Positions 1 to 14,500 of a stretch of DNA of 64,000 nt are shown here, in pieces. The position numbers and the translations under genes are program-made. Position 1 is the first letter of the stretch. Every line of letters starts with the position of its first letter. This DNA comes from Struthidea cinerea (Eukaryota; Chordata; Aves; Passeriformes; Corcoracidae): the NCBI GenBank assembly GCA_013397865.1, contig VZTI01002650.1, forward strand, positions 769,607-833,606, given 5' to 3'. The notes under the pieces were generated by a model, which searched no databases, was not told the origin of the DNA, and saw only the letters and a program-made list of their open reading frames with translations.

Positions 1-160
1 GGCGGGCCCGGTGTGCGGGGGGCGGGAGCTGCAGGGCGGGGGGGAGATTTGCCGCCTCCCCGGGCTCTCGCCGGCGGTCCCCCCGTACCCTCTCGACACC
101 GCCGAGGTGCGAGGCGGGAGCGGACGGGGGCTCTACCCGCGCGGGTGGCGGGAGCGTTTT
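1..160. promoter_or_regulatory. TXLNG: CpG-rich edge, probable TXLNG promoter/exon 1 region (partial)
   Basis: The first 160 bases are very G+C rich and full of CpG, then change abruptly to AT-rich sequence. This is what the downstream edge of a vertebrate CpG-island promoter looks like. It lies upstream of TXLNG on the same strand, and mammalian TXLNG has a short GC-rich first exon encoding a basic, low-complexity N terminus. I could not identify that exon here. It may lie before base 1 or inside this stretch, so no exon is called. Confidence 0.55.
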
Positions 161-3100
161 CTTATTCTCCGAATTAGTAAAAAAAAAACAACAGGCCTTT
201 TTTTTCTTTTTCCATTTTCTACCGAAACCACACTGAAAGCAGGGCTGTCCTCGGTGATTTTACAGTAATTTCTGGTTGCAGTTCCGTGTAGGAGAAGCTT
301 AAAATACCTGTGCTTGGTCACCCAACGGCGAGTACTTTAAATATGTCGTAATATAGCTTCTGTATGTAGTATCACCACCTCGGTGTTTTATGTGACAGAA
401 TTGCCTTGCTAATCTCATGTGCTTCTAAAGTATCTCATCCTGTACCCTTACATAAATTCAAATGGCTTTTTAGTGGTAACTTTTTTCCGTGGTACAACGG
501 ACAACGTCTCAGAAATAGTAGCTTGGTGGTGGTGGATTATGTTGGCTGTTCGAGAGGTCTAGGAAGCTATGGCGCCAGTTTTCTTCACTGAAAAGCAGAG
601 TCTTCTGCAATGTGTTTTTTCTAGTTCTTTACTAAGAAATAACTTGTAAGTAACTTCGGTGTCTATTATGAAAGCAAATGATGATGATGTTAAAAAAAAA
701 AACAACCCGCGTTCCATATTATTTCAAATACAGTCAAAAGGAATTTAATTATTTTAAAGAGGTGAAATGTGGCAGGCAATGTTAAACGAATTTTAGTTTG
801 AACTTTTTTTTGTGAATTAAAAATCGTTCAGCACTCTCTTGCAGATTTCCCTTCCCCTGCTTTGATATTATTTTTAGGTTCCTTGTGACCTGTTTGCGTT
901 GGAAATTCAGAACTTGTCTACCCTGCTTTTTCCAGAATCATACTGTGGTTGACTACAAAACTATTAAGTTTATAGTAAAGAGGAAGTGAAACCCTATTGG
1001 CGGAAGTGATTAATGCTATAGTACATGTTTTCTTAATTAGCACCTGTCTCAGATGCTTACGTTAAAAAAGATCTCGTTAGATGTGCAGCACTTTGTCCTG
1101 CGTGTAAGTGCACGGAAAGCTTCCATGTAAGCTTTGGGTTCCTGCAGTGAATTTTTTGCTAGAATTACAGGAGGTTCTTTGTCATTAATTTTTTAGGTTG
1201 CTCAAAGAATCACCAGCAAAAGCAGATTTAATATAAAAGCAAAAGCACAACAGAGTTCCTTGGCGAGGTTCACTCTGCTACTTACTGTGTGGTTAAAGCA
1301 TGCAGAGAAAAAAATGCAATAAAATCAGTCAATCTAAAACTAAAATCAACCAAAATGATCAGCGTGGAGGTTGGGGATGGGAAAAGGGTAAGGATAAAAA
1401 GAAATAAGGGGGACCCTCATGTTGAGTCACAACGCTCAGAGTGAATCCCCCCTGCCAAACTTAGCCCCAGGCTTGTCTGATTGTTTAGGCACAAAGGTTT
1501 CAGAAGCACTTAACAGCACTTAATCGATGCCTCAAGTTAACGAATTTGACAAAAGTTTCTGTAGACTTTACTATCTGTAGAACAGTAAGTCACTTACAAG
1601 CGTTACTTACTTACAAATGTAAAAGCACTTAAGAATCTCAGAGAGCAGCATTCACAGTACATTTGCTATAGCATATTCACACTCGGACAGACTCAGACTT
1701 GAAGAAGAGTAGTACCAGGTACATACCTGTGAAAAATTCCCCTCAGATCCAGGGAAGTACTCACGTTGGATGCCTTTCCGTCCTCTCAAGGGGCAAAGAG
1801 CTGAGCCTTGAGGAGTGGTATCAGCCCAGGCTCTATCACCAGCATTTGGCAGTGGTACTCCAAGAATAGCAAACTTGGGAGTTTGCTGGGTCTGAGAGGT
1901 ACCCCCCGAGAGGGAAATGCTGACCACAGCCTGCTGCAGTCCAGGAGAGCTCAAGGGATCTCCCTTAAGACCACTGTTTAAAGGGTCGCAAGATAGGGCT
2001 TCAGTCATAATAATTTTTCATCCTGGCGGCAGTTTGGGTTGGTAATTTTCTCTGAAAGTTCAGTAACAAAAATATTGTTCCACTCGGTTTGTTATTCATG
2101 TAAGAAAAATAAGTTTTCAAGGATGTTTGTTAAAAGCCATGAGCTTGTTAGACATCACTAGTTCCTGGGAGCAGACAGTGTTTTTGATAAGCTCCAGATG
2201 AGCTTATTTCCAGGGTGCTGTTTGTCAAGGCCTAACAAGTAGGCCTTGAGGTCATGGTGGGGGTGTGACAGATGCACCAACACTGTTTTAATGTCTTAAG
2301 CGAAATGAGGGAAGAGATGGGGTTTTTTTTCCCTTTGTGGTTGTGTCTGAGGTAAATTAAAAAGCTTTTCTTAAAAGCAGGCATGTCATCTGTGTTGTGA
2401 GGCCACTGAAAGAGCAAAAAAACCCAGTGTGGTTAAGTGTAACAGGAAAGAGTAAGGACCGTAAGCAGGGGTCATGTTAGAATGTTTCTGAACCAATATC
2501 GAAGACCAGGTCTTGAATTATAAGGCCAGGAATCTTAATGGTGCAGTTCTACTAACAAAGAGTCTGTCTTGACTTTTATGAAGCTAAAATACAAATTTAG
2601 GAAGTAGGTATTTCTTAAATGTCCTCCTGCTTTGTTGGGACTTCCAGCCTTGCAGTGCTTTGAAACTAGTGATGAGCAATGTTGCAGGTGCCTCATTCCC
2701 ATGTTTTGAAAGTAGATAAATGAGTGCAGAGAACATAGTTTTTAATATAATGACAGAACGTGGTGAAATGTTTGTTTGAAATGACTTTCAGATCTCACAG
2801 CTAAGATCCTTGTTCAGTGGGGAAGCCACCTCAGAGGCCATTAGGTTTTGAGAAAGGTATAATTAGACTACGTGATCATTCAGGTCAGTGAGCACAGTAT
2901 AGAGAAGTATTGCATGAAGAAATAACCTTAATAAGCTGGTCTTGTAGTCACAAACATCTGAACAATTGTGTCTAGACCAGTGGATAAAGGTACACCTGCC
3001 ATAAAATTCAAACCCAAATTTTATGACATCCTAAAATGGTGGTTTTCATGCAGAAGTTGTAAATAAAATTATTACCAAAAATGATGACTTTATTTATCGT

Positions 3101-6100
3101 AACTGTTTGTTGAAAAATCAATCTTGAGTATTGGCACTGAGGAAAAGTATATTACATACATGTTTTCAAAATAAGCTTTTCTGTGATAGCAGGAAAAAGT
3201 AAATTGCTGGGATGCAGGAAACCTAGTATTTGTTATGAACCATAAACATTTGTGATAAATATGACTTAAATTTTTTGCCACAATATTTTTTTTACTGCAG
3301 TGGGTCAGGGTAAGGGTATAAGGCTTTAATGATCAGTTGCATGTGCAGTAAGTATGAAAATTTATTCAGCTGAACTGTCCTCAACAGATGTTGAGGAATT
3401 GGTTATATATTCACTTATGTAGTTAGGTTGTCTTTACAGTCGTGAAAATCTCGTTTATGTACATATGTTTGTTCCAAAGCTTCCAGGATATTTCTTGAAA
3501 GTATTAGCAATTCCAAAGGCTAAGGGTGGAAGAGTCTTTTCACAGCACAGTCCAACTGCTACTATGGGGTATGTAGGAGTTGTTTTCATAGATTAATGCT
3601 AGTGCTTATGTTTTTTAGGCTAATTAGCTAACATACAGGAGAAAATGTATTCTGGTGCAGCTACTAATTATGGTTTTTTTTATTAAAAGGTACAGAGAAT
3701 TGTTTTCAGGTGGTTTAGGGAAAGATTGAGTATGTGTATGCACAGGAGTATGGAATACAGGTAAACATGGTACCGATAATAAGCACAGTATATTTTAGGT
3801 AGCATTGTGTGCTATAGACTTGTGTAGGTAGTAGAACAAAAAAATAAGTGGGTTTGTGATACATTTTGGCGTGGTGGTAGGACAAGTTCTGTAGGACAAG
3901 TGTCTGTTTTATCCTTATATGCAGCGCATGTTCCTGAAGCAGTACTGTTTGAAGGAGAGCTGGCTTAGGCTCTTGTGATCGTAGCTATTGTCACAAATAG
4001 GATATCTGTCTTGTATGCTGATCTTCAAGGTATGAGGTAAGGTAGAGCTTTCTTGATGTTCATCTTTTTTGATGAAGGTGTAAGTTGAAGGTACGGAGCA
4101 GTAATAAAAACTTCGGGGTGAGCAGGAGCAGTGTTGCCAGTAATTTTGCTACAGTCATCCTCAAGTGGTTTGTCCTGTAACTCTTAAATAGCTTGAAGAT
4201 GATGTGCTTATGCAGAAATATCAGCGTCTTGTAATAGCTGGTTTCACAGGTAGGTAGCAAATATCTTAGAATTTTGATAAATTTGTGATCTTACGAAGTT
4301 GCACATTACCTGTGCAACATACTCTTTTTGCCACTCTGTAAGTCTTTCTAGCCATATAATAGTCTGGCTCTGGGTTGTCAGATCATGAGCCACCTGTGGC
4401 TGAAGATGGCTGGAAGCTGAGAGAGCATGGTAGCAACTAGAAAAGGTAGCGACGATTTCAGCAGAAGGTCTTTGCTGGGGTAGTTTTGTTTTGGTTTTAT
4501 TCAGTTAGTACTGAGTCAGCACTATTATACAATGCGCTGTGGGAAGTGCTCTGTTCTGGCTGGAATGTTAAACTGAGAAGTTCACTAGTCTGATGAGCAC
4601 GCATTTGAAAAGATAAGAGGTAAGAGTTAGGGTTGTTCTCACCATTGCCTCAGTAACGAGGGAGCAACTTCAGTGATTAATATGGGTTAGTACTTAACAT
4701 TCTCAATGTGCTGTTTATTATTGCTATACTCCCAGCTTGAAGCTTGATACAGACTAAATCTGAAACTACCTGTAGTTAACGTGTTTCAATAATAGCATTG
4801 AGTATAAGAAGGCTGTTTAGACTTCTGGCTAATGTTTTTTAATATCTAAAGTTACAGCTAATGTAGAAAATTCTTTGTTAGTCATAATCAGGAAATCATC
4901 TAGGTATTTGTGTTTGTGGCCCCTGTCAGGCAATAACAGACTTCTGAAATAGCAGACTTTCTGGTTTTTAAAATTAAAACACTTTATAATTTAGGTTAAA
5001 TAAGTTAGAATTTTAGTGTGTTGTGCCACTGCTGTCAGATTTGCTAGAATTTACAGGCTGCAACTTGTCGGATAAAGTTTTACCTAAGAAGGGTTTTTTA
5101 TTATGGTTTTTTGTGGTTTTTTGTGTATGCTGTCAGATTGTTCTAGCTGCTGGTAGAACCACTTTTTTGAACACAGTATTTTAGCCTGTGGTCAACAATT
5201 TGTAATTGTATTTAAGATAAGAAAGCTGGATATTTTTACAAAACCTGTCTACTGCTACACAGAGCTTTGGTTTTGCAGGGAGCATACTTGCTTGTCAGTA
5301 AACTTGGATTTGTTCCATGTTCACTGGAAAACCAAAAGAAAGTTGACAAATTCTGTATATTTTCACCATCTTTTTAATTTTCAAATGTGTTGGAGATGTA
5401 CGGGGACACTTGCACACAAAATTCTGCCTTTTCTGTTAGACTTTGAAGAATGAGTCTGAAATTCTAAAAGTCCTTGTGGCTTTTTTGACAAAGAAAAGAG
5501 AATACTCAGAGTTTAGAAATTATTATTGTTAGTAAAAAATTGAACTGACACCTAATTTGACTTCAACAAAAAGCTATGCTGAATTAATGAGGTGCTGGTG
5601 TTCACTTCTGAAACTTCCAGATGCTTTAGAATATGCATGTGAATTGTCAGCTCTGAATTGACATTTAGGTTACTATGATGGTTTGCTAAAAAAGAGATGG
5701 GCGTTTCGTGACTTACTGGTCACATGTATGCCCCTCCCCCTGTTGGTTTTTTCACTGGAAACAACAGAATTTTCTCAGATAAAAACTAGTGAACATTTCT
5801 CAGTTGACTAGGTTTGAAGCAGTGCTGCTCACAAACGTGGTCTGGTTGACGTTCCAGTCCTTCAGTAGCCAGTGTTAACTGCAAACCTGTGCTGAGGGTA
5901 AGGTATTGGGTGTTTAGTTCCTTGTGCTCTGTGATTAGATTGACTTTTATTTTTTAGAGGCTCTCGTGCTTTGGCTTCTTTCCAATCATCCTGCTTGCAC
6001 TTCTGTTGGCAGGATTGCCTATTACTGTGCAGGGAACTGGGTTGAGGAACTGAGCTGGCTGTAAACTGTGTTAGAACAAGTTGCACGAATGTTATTGCTA

Positions 6101-8255
6101 GCCCAGGGAAGGCAGGTGTGAAAAAGGGGAATGAAATGATAGTAAGAGCCACTTGGGCACTGCTGCTGTTCAATGTGTGACTGCAGCCACTCAGACCTCC
6201 TCAGCTCCTGTTGGAACTGCTGGCAATTTTGTGCTCTGCTTTCAAAAAGAAACTCCAAAGTCTCTTTATGGATATCAGAAAGTCTGGAAATGCTGTGCCA
6301 AACCCAAAACTTTTGAGTTTAAAGCAGACTGTCCTTTTGTTTTGCCAGACTTCTTGGGTACAAGTATCTGAATCGGAAGTTCATGTTGTATGCAAAAAAA
6401 AAATCTGCTAGTTTCAGCTGTTCTGTTGGTACTGCAGGTACATTTGGTATCATGTTGTGGTAGAATAAGCTGATCTTTCTTGTCTTGTCAACTTAATGTG
6501 ACACAGTGTCTTCAGCTTCTCTGTGAATCGTGTGTTTTAGACAACATCCGTGCCCTGGTTTCAGCCATTGGTACATACAGAGAGGTGAAGTGAGCTATGT
6601 TGTTTTCACATTTCTTGTTCTTTTGTGTTTATTTGGCTGACCCTAGGAGGGGTAAGCCTTTCCTGGAAGACTCACAGTTTAAGACAATCCAAGGGGAAAG
6701 AAATACGCATTTTACAGATGACTTTTTAGAGGTGTAAAATGTTGTAATTGGTTATTAGTTCCAGCAGTTCAATTGTTGCTTGACCTTTGTAAGCGTCTCT
6801 CAGTATGTTGTCTGACATGGTTGGAGAATAAAACTGCAGTGCATTTGTATGTCCATAAAACACGTGCATCATTTCCACACGTGTAAAGAGCTGTAGAATG
6901 TGAATCTTCCTTGGTAAGTCAAAAGTTGTTTATAATGTCTGTACAGATTATTTGCACTTGAAAAGCTTATTGTCCTTTGAGAAAGACACTGTGTGAATTC
7001 TTTCTACTCAAGAATTAATCTACCTTGAGATAAGGTCTAAAGAAAGGGACTTACTTTAAGAATAGAGAACAACAAAGCTGTTATGCATGAATATTGCAAA
7101 AAAAAAAATAATTTGTTTAGTGATTTTTTTAAAAACTTTTTCAAGCATGCTGAACAAATTTGGAGTTGAAATACATCTCACTGGCTGCATTCCTTTGATG
7201 TTGGCTAATTCCTTTTGAAGAGGAAAACACTCCTGTGCAGAATATAAAATCCAGTGCAAACTTCTGGCTTTAAGAATTAGCACATTTTTTAATCCAAAAA
7301 TGTAAGGTAATCTGAAATTAATTTGTGCTTAAACAGCATAAATGTGTTTAAGCAAGCTCTGTTTTTACAATTCCTTGTGATTTTAAGGAAATTTACCTTC
7401 AGTTCAGTGAAAATAAATCAACAAGAATGATCCTTTTTTACTTAGGCAATGAGTTCAGTTCTGCTTATCGTGCTTTTAACTATCTGTGCACATTGTATAG
7501 TGGGATTGCAAATGGACTGCAAAAAAACACCCAACCACCTTCAAGTATTGTCCTGAGTCCCAGCCTCTACAGTGTAACCAAACGAACAAAACAAAAACAT
7601 GCCCAACCAAACACCCTTGCAATTCTCATCAGCCTGAAATGTTTCTAGAAATTGAGAATGTTGTTCAGGTGGTTGAGAGGGAAGTCTGGAGATGCTTGAT
7701 AGAGTGTTACATAGAGAACATTGGGTATTCTGCACTAAGATATGACCATATCACAGCAGTGTTATGAAACAACTGGTGATGTTTAACTTTTTGGTTAAGT
7801 GATTAAACATTTAGCATTTTAGGAAATCTTTAGAGAAAGTTCTGTTTAATTGAGCAGAAAGAATGTATTGTTAAAAATCATAAGTAGTAGGAGTCCAAGC
7901 CTGAAGCCAGTTAATACTCACTTTTTTGGATAATTTCATTGATGTGAATTTTAACACTTCAAAAGCGGATGTGCTGCATGTCCTTCTATCTGCAGGTCCT
8001 ATATCATTCTTGTTATAACAACCAGTTTTCTCCACTTAAGAGCTGACAGTTGTATCTGGCATTGTGATTGAAGTAGCTCAAGCTCTTGCCCTATGCCGTT
8101 TTGAAACAATGTATTTATGTAGGTTTCCTTAAACTTATCAGGGTTTCTTTTTTGCATTTTACCCTTATTTGTCCATGCAAATGAAGGGTGGAAGTTGTCA
8201 TTTTAAACACGTTTGCTTGACTGTTTACGTCCACTTCCTGCTTTCCCTTCTGAAG
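161..8255 (+). other. Presumed TXLNG intron 1, no gene recognised
   Basis: This AT-rich, CpG-poor sequence has stop codons in all frames at normal density. I see no conserved coding exon, CR1 tail, LTR or RNA gene in it. It ends in a pyrimidine-rich acceptor tract (about 8,231-8,255, ending AAG) in front of the first recognisable TXLNG exon. Its status as intron 1 is inferred from the upstream CpG island. Confidence 0.5.
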
Positions 8256-8571
8256 GTTGTTGGTGGTGCCATGGAAGAAGAAGCTGGATCTCAGGAGATG
8301 GGTATGAATAACCAGGATCAGCTGGTGAAGGGCAAGTGCACTGAGTTGTCTGATACAGCGTTGCAGTATCCACAGTCCAACTGTTACAGCCTGGAAAACA
8401 CGGGCACGTTGGAAGAAGCCGAGTATATCGCAAAGAACAGAAAGCACCCAGGGTCCATGTGCTGTTCCCAAGAGTCCCGTGAGGAGACTCCTGGGAGAGA
8501 AGAAGCCCGTACTGATCCGCCTGATGGCCAACAAGATCCAGAGAGTGAAAAACACAAAGAGAAGACTTTGG
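8256..8571 (+). CDS. TXLNG: TXLNG exon 2, carries the short-form start
   Basis: The acceptor is ...CCCTTCTGAAG and the donor is G|GTGTGT. The first 15 bases are in frame and could be coding in a longer isoform. The ATG at 8271 (GTGCCATGG) is a strong start and matches the internal MEE start of human TXLNG. It encodes residues 1-100 plus the first base of Gly101. The last 30 or so codons (QESREETPGREEARTDPPDG) are the conserved part; the rest is acidic and low in conservation. Confidence 0.93.
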
Positions 8572-11500
8572 GTGTGTTCTCTTTGGCATTTTGATTTTTA
8601 AATGGTTTTAATATTTTTGTAAAATAGCTATGAATTTGTTCTTTGTCTCAAATTTACTCTGTAGCCAAAAACTTGTCACCCTTAAGGCTATTTTGAGAAA
8701 CTGTGTGTGCACTTCTACTTGGGAAAGACAGTTCTTAATGCATATGTAAGACTCCTTCAGCTGGCAGTGCTATTTTTACAGGAACGTTAATAATGTGGTA
8801 ATTGCTAATCAACTTTTTTAACTTTCTGGTTTAAATCTGGGGTTGCAGTGTTCCATGCTGCCAAAGCATGGCTGATAATTAAATTCTAAATGCTTATTAA
8901 GAACATATCTGCCAATATGCTTTATTAGTGAAACTTAACCTTCTAGATGTCATTTTTTTTCAGATTTTTCTTTTCATCTGTGCTATTATAAAACAAAAAT
9001 ATTTTTGTGTTTTTACATTAAAGTAATTTTTGCTATCCTAGTTGTTGAATGGCACGTAGGGCAAGACAAATTTATTCGTGCTGTGATGACTTCCCATTTG
9101 TCATCAGTTAGGATTATGCAGCTGTCAAACTAGGGAACAACTTAAATCACACTAATTTCTCATGGATCTATATTTTACTTCTAAAGACAGGCTGCTTTTC
9201 TGATATATGGTTTTTCTTCCTCAGTATCATTGTCTTTCATCCATTTCATAGGAAAAGAAGTGTTATTATTAATGCAAGCCTTGAACACACTTTCTACTCC
9301 AGAAGAAAAACTGGCAGCTTTGTGCAAGAAGTATGCTGATCTGGTAAGTAATTTGTAAAGATAGCAGAAGTTATTCATGTGTTAATATTAACTATGGAAT
9401 GCAAGAACAACTAATGGAGGACAGTTAATGATTTTGAGTATTTTACAGTGTTGTTAAAAAAGACACTCAGGCTGACTGAGTATTGCTTCAGCCAAACTTT
9501 CATGTAGTCATTTCACTTCTACATGACTGCCCAAATCCAAAGAAAAAATAGGTTTTGATAACTTGGTGTGTAAGCATAATACTAGGATTAACAGAAAAGT
9601 TGTGTTCTTTTGGGAGTAATTATTTTCCTAGTTGTTGATAATGCTTTTGTGCTAGTGTTTTATCATTGTAGGATAAAGAGAAAGAACTTACTATCATACA
9701 GAGATTTGGGGGGTGGAATGTTCAGTTGTATTTAACTCTTCAGTGATTTTTGGGGAATGTGGGATGTTGAAAAGATCTAGGTTTAATTTTGTTTTGTGCT
9801 TTCTGATCATGTAAAGGAATGGAAAGAACGGGTTGCATTTCTTCAGTAACAAACCAAAAAGAAGCAGTTCGTAAAGTGCATTCCCACCTCAAGTATGCTA
9901 AATGATAATTTATTCTCTAAATTGATCACAAATTTAGGGAGTTAGAGGAGAGAGTTCATAAGTTTACTTTCCAGAATGTTCTTGGAGATAACAACGCCTG
10001 ACTCATTTGTCTTTAGATAGGGACAGACAGGAATGGAAAGACTGGAAGTCCTGTGTGTATGTGTTTTCCCACCGTATTCGTAGTTATAAAATGTATGCGA
10101 ACTAAAGAGATTACAAAAGCGTAAGTTTTCTGTCTGTAACTGTTAAGTGTATCATATGCAAATATTTCTGAAAATGACATAATGGCTGAACAACATGGCA
10201 TAACTCTTCTGAAATATTTTTTTTTCCTTTGAGATTTATACTGTCTCCAAAACTTTGAGGATGCTCTAGGAGGTAGTCTTTTTACTCACAGAGGCAGTAT
10301 TGATTACTTAAGAACAGACTTAGATTAGTTCTGTTAAGGAGATCCTCAGTCCTCCGTGGAGGTGTTACATTTTTGCTTTGTTTTCCTTGCTCTCTCTCAC
10401 AAGCTCTTGGTTCACGTGAGTGCATTTCCTTTAAAATCAGCAGCTTCTCTGAGAAGTCACTTTCATTTAAATGAGAAACAATAATAGTTCTGTGTCGTAA
10501 CTCAAGGATGGGGAACCCACCTAAAAATGAGCTTTGATATTGTGAGAGGAAAAAATGCAGTAAGTCAGTTGTTTCTTATGAGCAATTGCTCGTGCATGTG
10601 ATGCCTTTTCTATTTAAGCAAACAGCTCCCATGTCACCTCACAGTGGTGATGAGGGCCTGCATGAGGAGCTAGGCCAGCATGAATCTCTTGATCCTGCAG
10701 AAAGAAAAGAGTCTGCCCTATCTTCACTTAGAGTTTTATTATTGAAGGAAAGATCTCAAAACAATTAGGAAACAGCTAGTCCAAATAAATTGTAATTTCC
10801 TTCAAGAAGCTTGGCAGTCAGAAGAGATGTGTTCTTGTTAAGGTTTTTGCCCTCCCAGGAGAGGATCAATAGACCATAGGCAGAGTAAGCATTCACAGAT
10901 GCCATTCTAGAAAACCACTTGCTTTCCCCATGATGCTCAGAATGGCTGAGGAGCTTGGTGGGAGCTTGTCTGGGTGTAAGAATAGCTCTGTTTCAGCTAA
11001 ATGAGTTTGAGAGATACTCCTGTTCTACTTGGACTGTTTAGGGTGGATCTGATTGTGTTCCTTTTAAGATGCATTCTTTTCTTCGTGCTGGTGGTGGAGT
11101 ACCACTGGCATAGGTGTCAGCTTTAATGCCAGCAGAGGTTTGAACTGTTTATGACAGTGCACCTACAATGCTTTTTTTCTTTTTTTAAAGATTCATCATC
11201 TTTAAAGCTCACTGTCAGGTTTTTCAGTGGTGTCTCATGAAAAGGACTGTACAATGAAGGTAGGAATGCCTCTCTCCTGGCAAAAGATCTTCCACAATTT
11301 TTTTTTCCGTAATTTGGAATTTATCAGGAGATCAGCCTGGGATGCAGGAAGGTTTGCATCCTTGGTGATAATGTCTCACACTGGCATACTTTTACAGGCC
11401 TAAAGTTTCACAGGTGTGCAGACAGCACAGCCACTTGAAGTGGTGTTTTCTGGCCATGCAAGAAAAGGGCTTTTTATGTTTGGATGTGAAAATGCTCCCT

Positions 11501-14500
11501 TAATATGCCTTTTCCCTAAACTAGATTAAAGACACATTTAATTTACTGTTGTTGTGGAGTCCTTAACTTTATTCTTTCTTCTGTGCTTCAGCATTATTTT
11601 GAGCTCTTTCAGAAAACCAGCATTGTATTATTCTTCTGTCACGGTTATGTTCCTCATTGCCAGCCCTCTTTTCCTGTGATGTCCCAAGGCTGAGGCACTA
11701 TCTAATAAGAAGCAGTGTAACACTTAACATTGTTGCCTTCTTTGCAAAGAAACAGACTCTAAATAATACGGTTTCTCAGGGAGCCCAAAAATCATGTATA
11801 ATGGAACATACTCTGAGAGGTATTAATGCAAGAAACTTCTGTTCACTGGATAGTCACAGAATAGATTTTTAAATATGTATACAGAGTTTAACTGTGTCAT
11901 CTACCGTGTAAACAGGCTAAAGGAAATAGAACAAAAAAATTGCTTCAAATGGTTGAGACTGCAGATCTCTAAGTCATCCAAGTCTGGACTATGTAGTTTT
12001 AATAGTAACTGACCTGATTTGTCAGGGCTGCTGGTTTTGTCTGCTCTTTTCTGAAATACCTTTGCATTTTACAAACTTGTATCAATTACTGCTTCCCTTG
12101 GTAGGAGCTCCTGCTGACAAGGAGCTCTGTGGTTTTTCTTTTCGATAGCAGATTCAAGAACTGTTGGATAAACAGTTGCATGTGCTTGCAAGATAAGAGT
12201 GGGAAAAGTTGTGACTTGTTGAAAAGCCGGTCTCAGCTGGCTTTTAATTGTATCTGCCACATCTTCCTTTCAGAGGGCTACTCTTACCCCAGAGATGAAA
12301 GCAGGCTGATAGCTTGTGGTCAGCGACAGGTCCATGCTGCCTGTTCCTCAAAGGCAAATGTTAAGTTGGAATTTGTGTATTTTCATCTTCTGTCCTTACA
12401 CATTTAGAATTGTCTGTAGGATGATGGTAGTTTCTCTTTAAGATCAAGTTGGGGTCTTAATGAAATTTTACTTCCTTGTTTTCATCCAAAATGTTCAAAA
12501 GTTTCTTCAGTGTGCTCATCTAGATGCATAAAGATGGTTTCACCTATGTTTATTTAACAAATTTACTCTCTAACTATAGTTGGAGGAGAGCCGGAATGTT
12601 CAAAAGCAAATGAAGATACTACAGAAGAAGCAAGCACAAGTTGTGAAGGAGAAAGTCCACTTGCAGAGTGAGCATAGCAAGGCCATTTTGGCACGTAGCA
12701 AACTGGAATCCCTCTGTCGGGAGCTTCAGCGTCACAACAAAACTTTGAAGGTTAGTTTATTTACATAAATTACAGTGCTGCTGGTGACCGAAATCTTACA
12801 GATCACTGCTTAAAGTCAGCTTTTCCGTGTCACTTTGCCTATTACCTGTATATGTAGGAGATGAGTGGCATGCAATGTAAGCATAGCTGATTTTAAAGTA
12901 AGGAATACAGGGATAGTTAACTTGCTGATCTTCTCCCTTTCACCCTCAAACAAGTTCATATTACTTGCAGTATTTGATCTTGTCATATTAGTTTCTGGGA
13001 GCAGTGCTGATGACTGCTGGAAAAAATAGCACAAGTGAAATAATAGCAGCATGAAATGGCAGGGTAACCAAAAAATTTAATTCTGTCAGAATATAATCGA
13101 TGGGAGTGAAATGGAAGAGAGCTAAGATAAGAATCTGTGATTGCTGTACGAAATTGCATTACAATAGCAATGCTGGTTTTTACATCTGGATAATGCTGAC
13201 ACTTGCAAAGGTATTTATGTAGCACCTTAATACCAGCCTTTGAGTAATGTTGGTAGTGGTAAAGACAAAAGTTTCTAAAAGTTTTGCAATCTCTGGATTC
13301 TTTGTTCCACACACTTCACATGGGTAGCATTGGCCTATTATGATCATGGCTTATATTAGTTCTAGCACTCTAGAAATGGAAACTGTACAGAAATTAATTA
13401 CTGCCATTGTTTCTGACTCAAAAAGTGCATGGTTTGACCTGAACACTTTTAATATTTTATATTTAAATATTTAATGAATATTTATTCATAAAAGGAAGAA
13501 AACATGCAACAAGCGCGTGAAGAAGAAGAAAGACGGAAAGAAGCAACTGCACACTTCCAGATCACACTGAATGAAATTCAGGCTCAACTGGAACAGCATG
13601 ATATACATAACGCCAAGCTCCGTCAGGAAAATATTGAACTGGGGGAAAAACTGAAGAAACTCATTGAACAGTATGCGTTGCGAGAAGAGGTGCTTACAGT
13701 ACTCTTCTAATGGGGTTTTATTAGTTCCTTGACTGTAAGGATCAGATAATTATTGAAAGGGGAGCAAAACCCCTCATATTTTACAGCCATTTTATATGTA
13801 ATTTTTTAAAATCATTTTTTACTTCACTTCTGAGGAAAATTTAGTAGCTGTTTGGTTCACTGCCTGCCTTTCCTGACTGGTTTTGAGTATCTAAGTTCAA
13901 GAAGCATTGGAGAAGGTCTTTCACAATGAAAGTAATCAAACAGAAATAAGTTGTCCAGAGATTGTGGAACCTCTGCCATTAGAGGTATTCAGAACTCAGC
14001 TGGGCAAGGTGTGAGTAGCCTGATCAAGCTTTGAAGTTGACCCTAGTTTGAGTGGATTAAATGGCCTCCAAAGGTTACTTCCAACATAAATATGTATTAA
14101 TAGTTGAAGTTCTTCAGAACTGTAATTTCACATTATAATGGGAGGGGATATAAGACTTATTCTGTCTTAGTTCTTCTACTTCATTAAGGTTGGGGTCTTT
14201 TTGGGAAGCTCCCTTTTGTACATAGCTGCTCTCGTTGGCACAGGATCGAAGTCAGCTATCATGCTATAAGAACGTATTTGGCCTGGTGTCATAGAAGTGT
14301 CTCTACTCTAGGGGTAGCTGAGCTGTCTCTAATTGGCACTAGGAGGATGTGAGCTAGCTGCTGTAAGCTGCAGTGATGGCAAACAGCCAGTTCTCCTTGT
14401 CCAGGAAAGAACTGAGCTGCATGGAGTTCTACAGCTAAGATTAGTTGCTTGGTTCTTAGTTGGCACAGGGGGTTTGGAGTATAATTTCTCAACTGTTTCT

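Noticed and set aside
11..268. An 85-codon open frame at the window start as TXLNG exon 1
   Set aside because: Its translation does not resemble the basic, Gly/Arg/Glu-rich exon 1 of mammalian TXLNG, it runs on into AT-rich sequence with a poly(A)-coded Lys stretch, and no clear donor defines it. It is a by-product of GC-rich DNA.
664..690. TGATGATGATG as a C/D-box snoRNA start in an intron
   Set aside because: No matching D box (CTGA) or terminal stem is present at a suitable distance.
8115..8589. Open frames of 128-146 codons antisense to TXLNG exon 2
   Set aside because: They are shadows of the coding exon. The sense frame matches gamma-taxilin and joins the next exon in phase.
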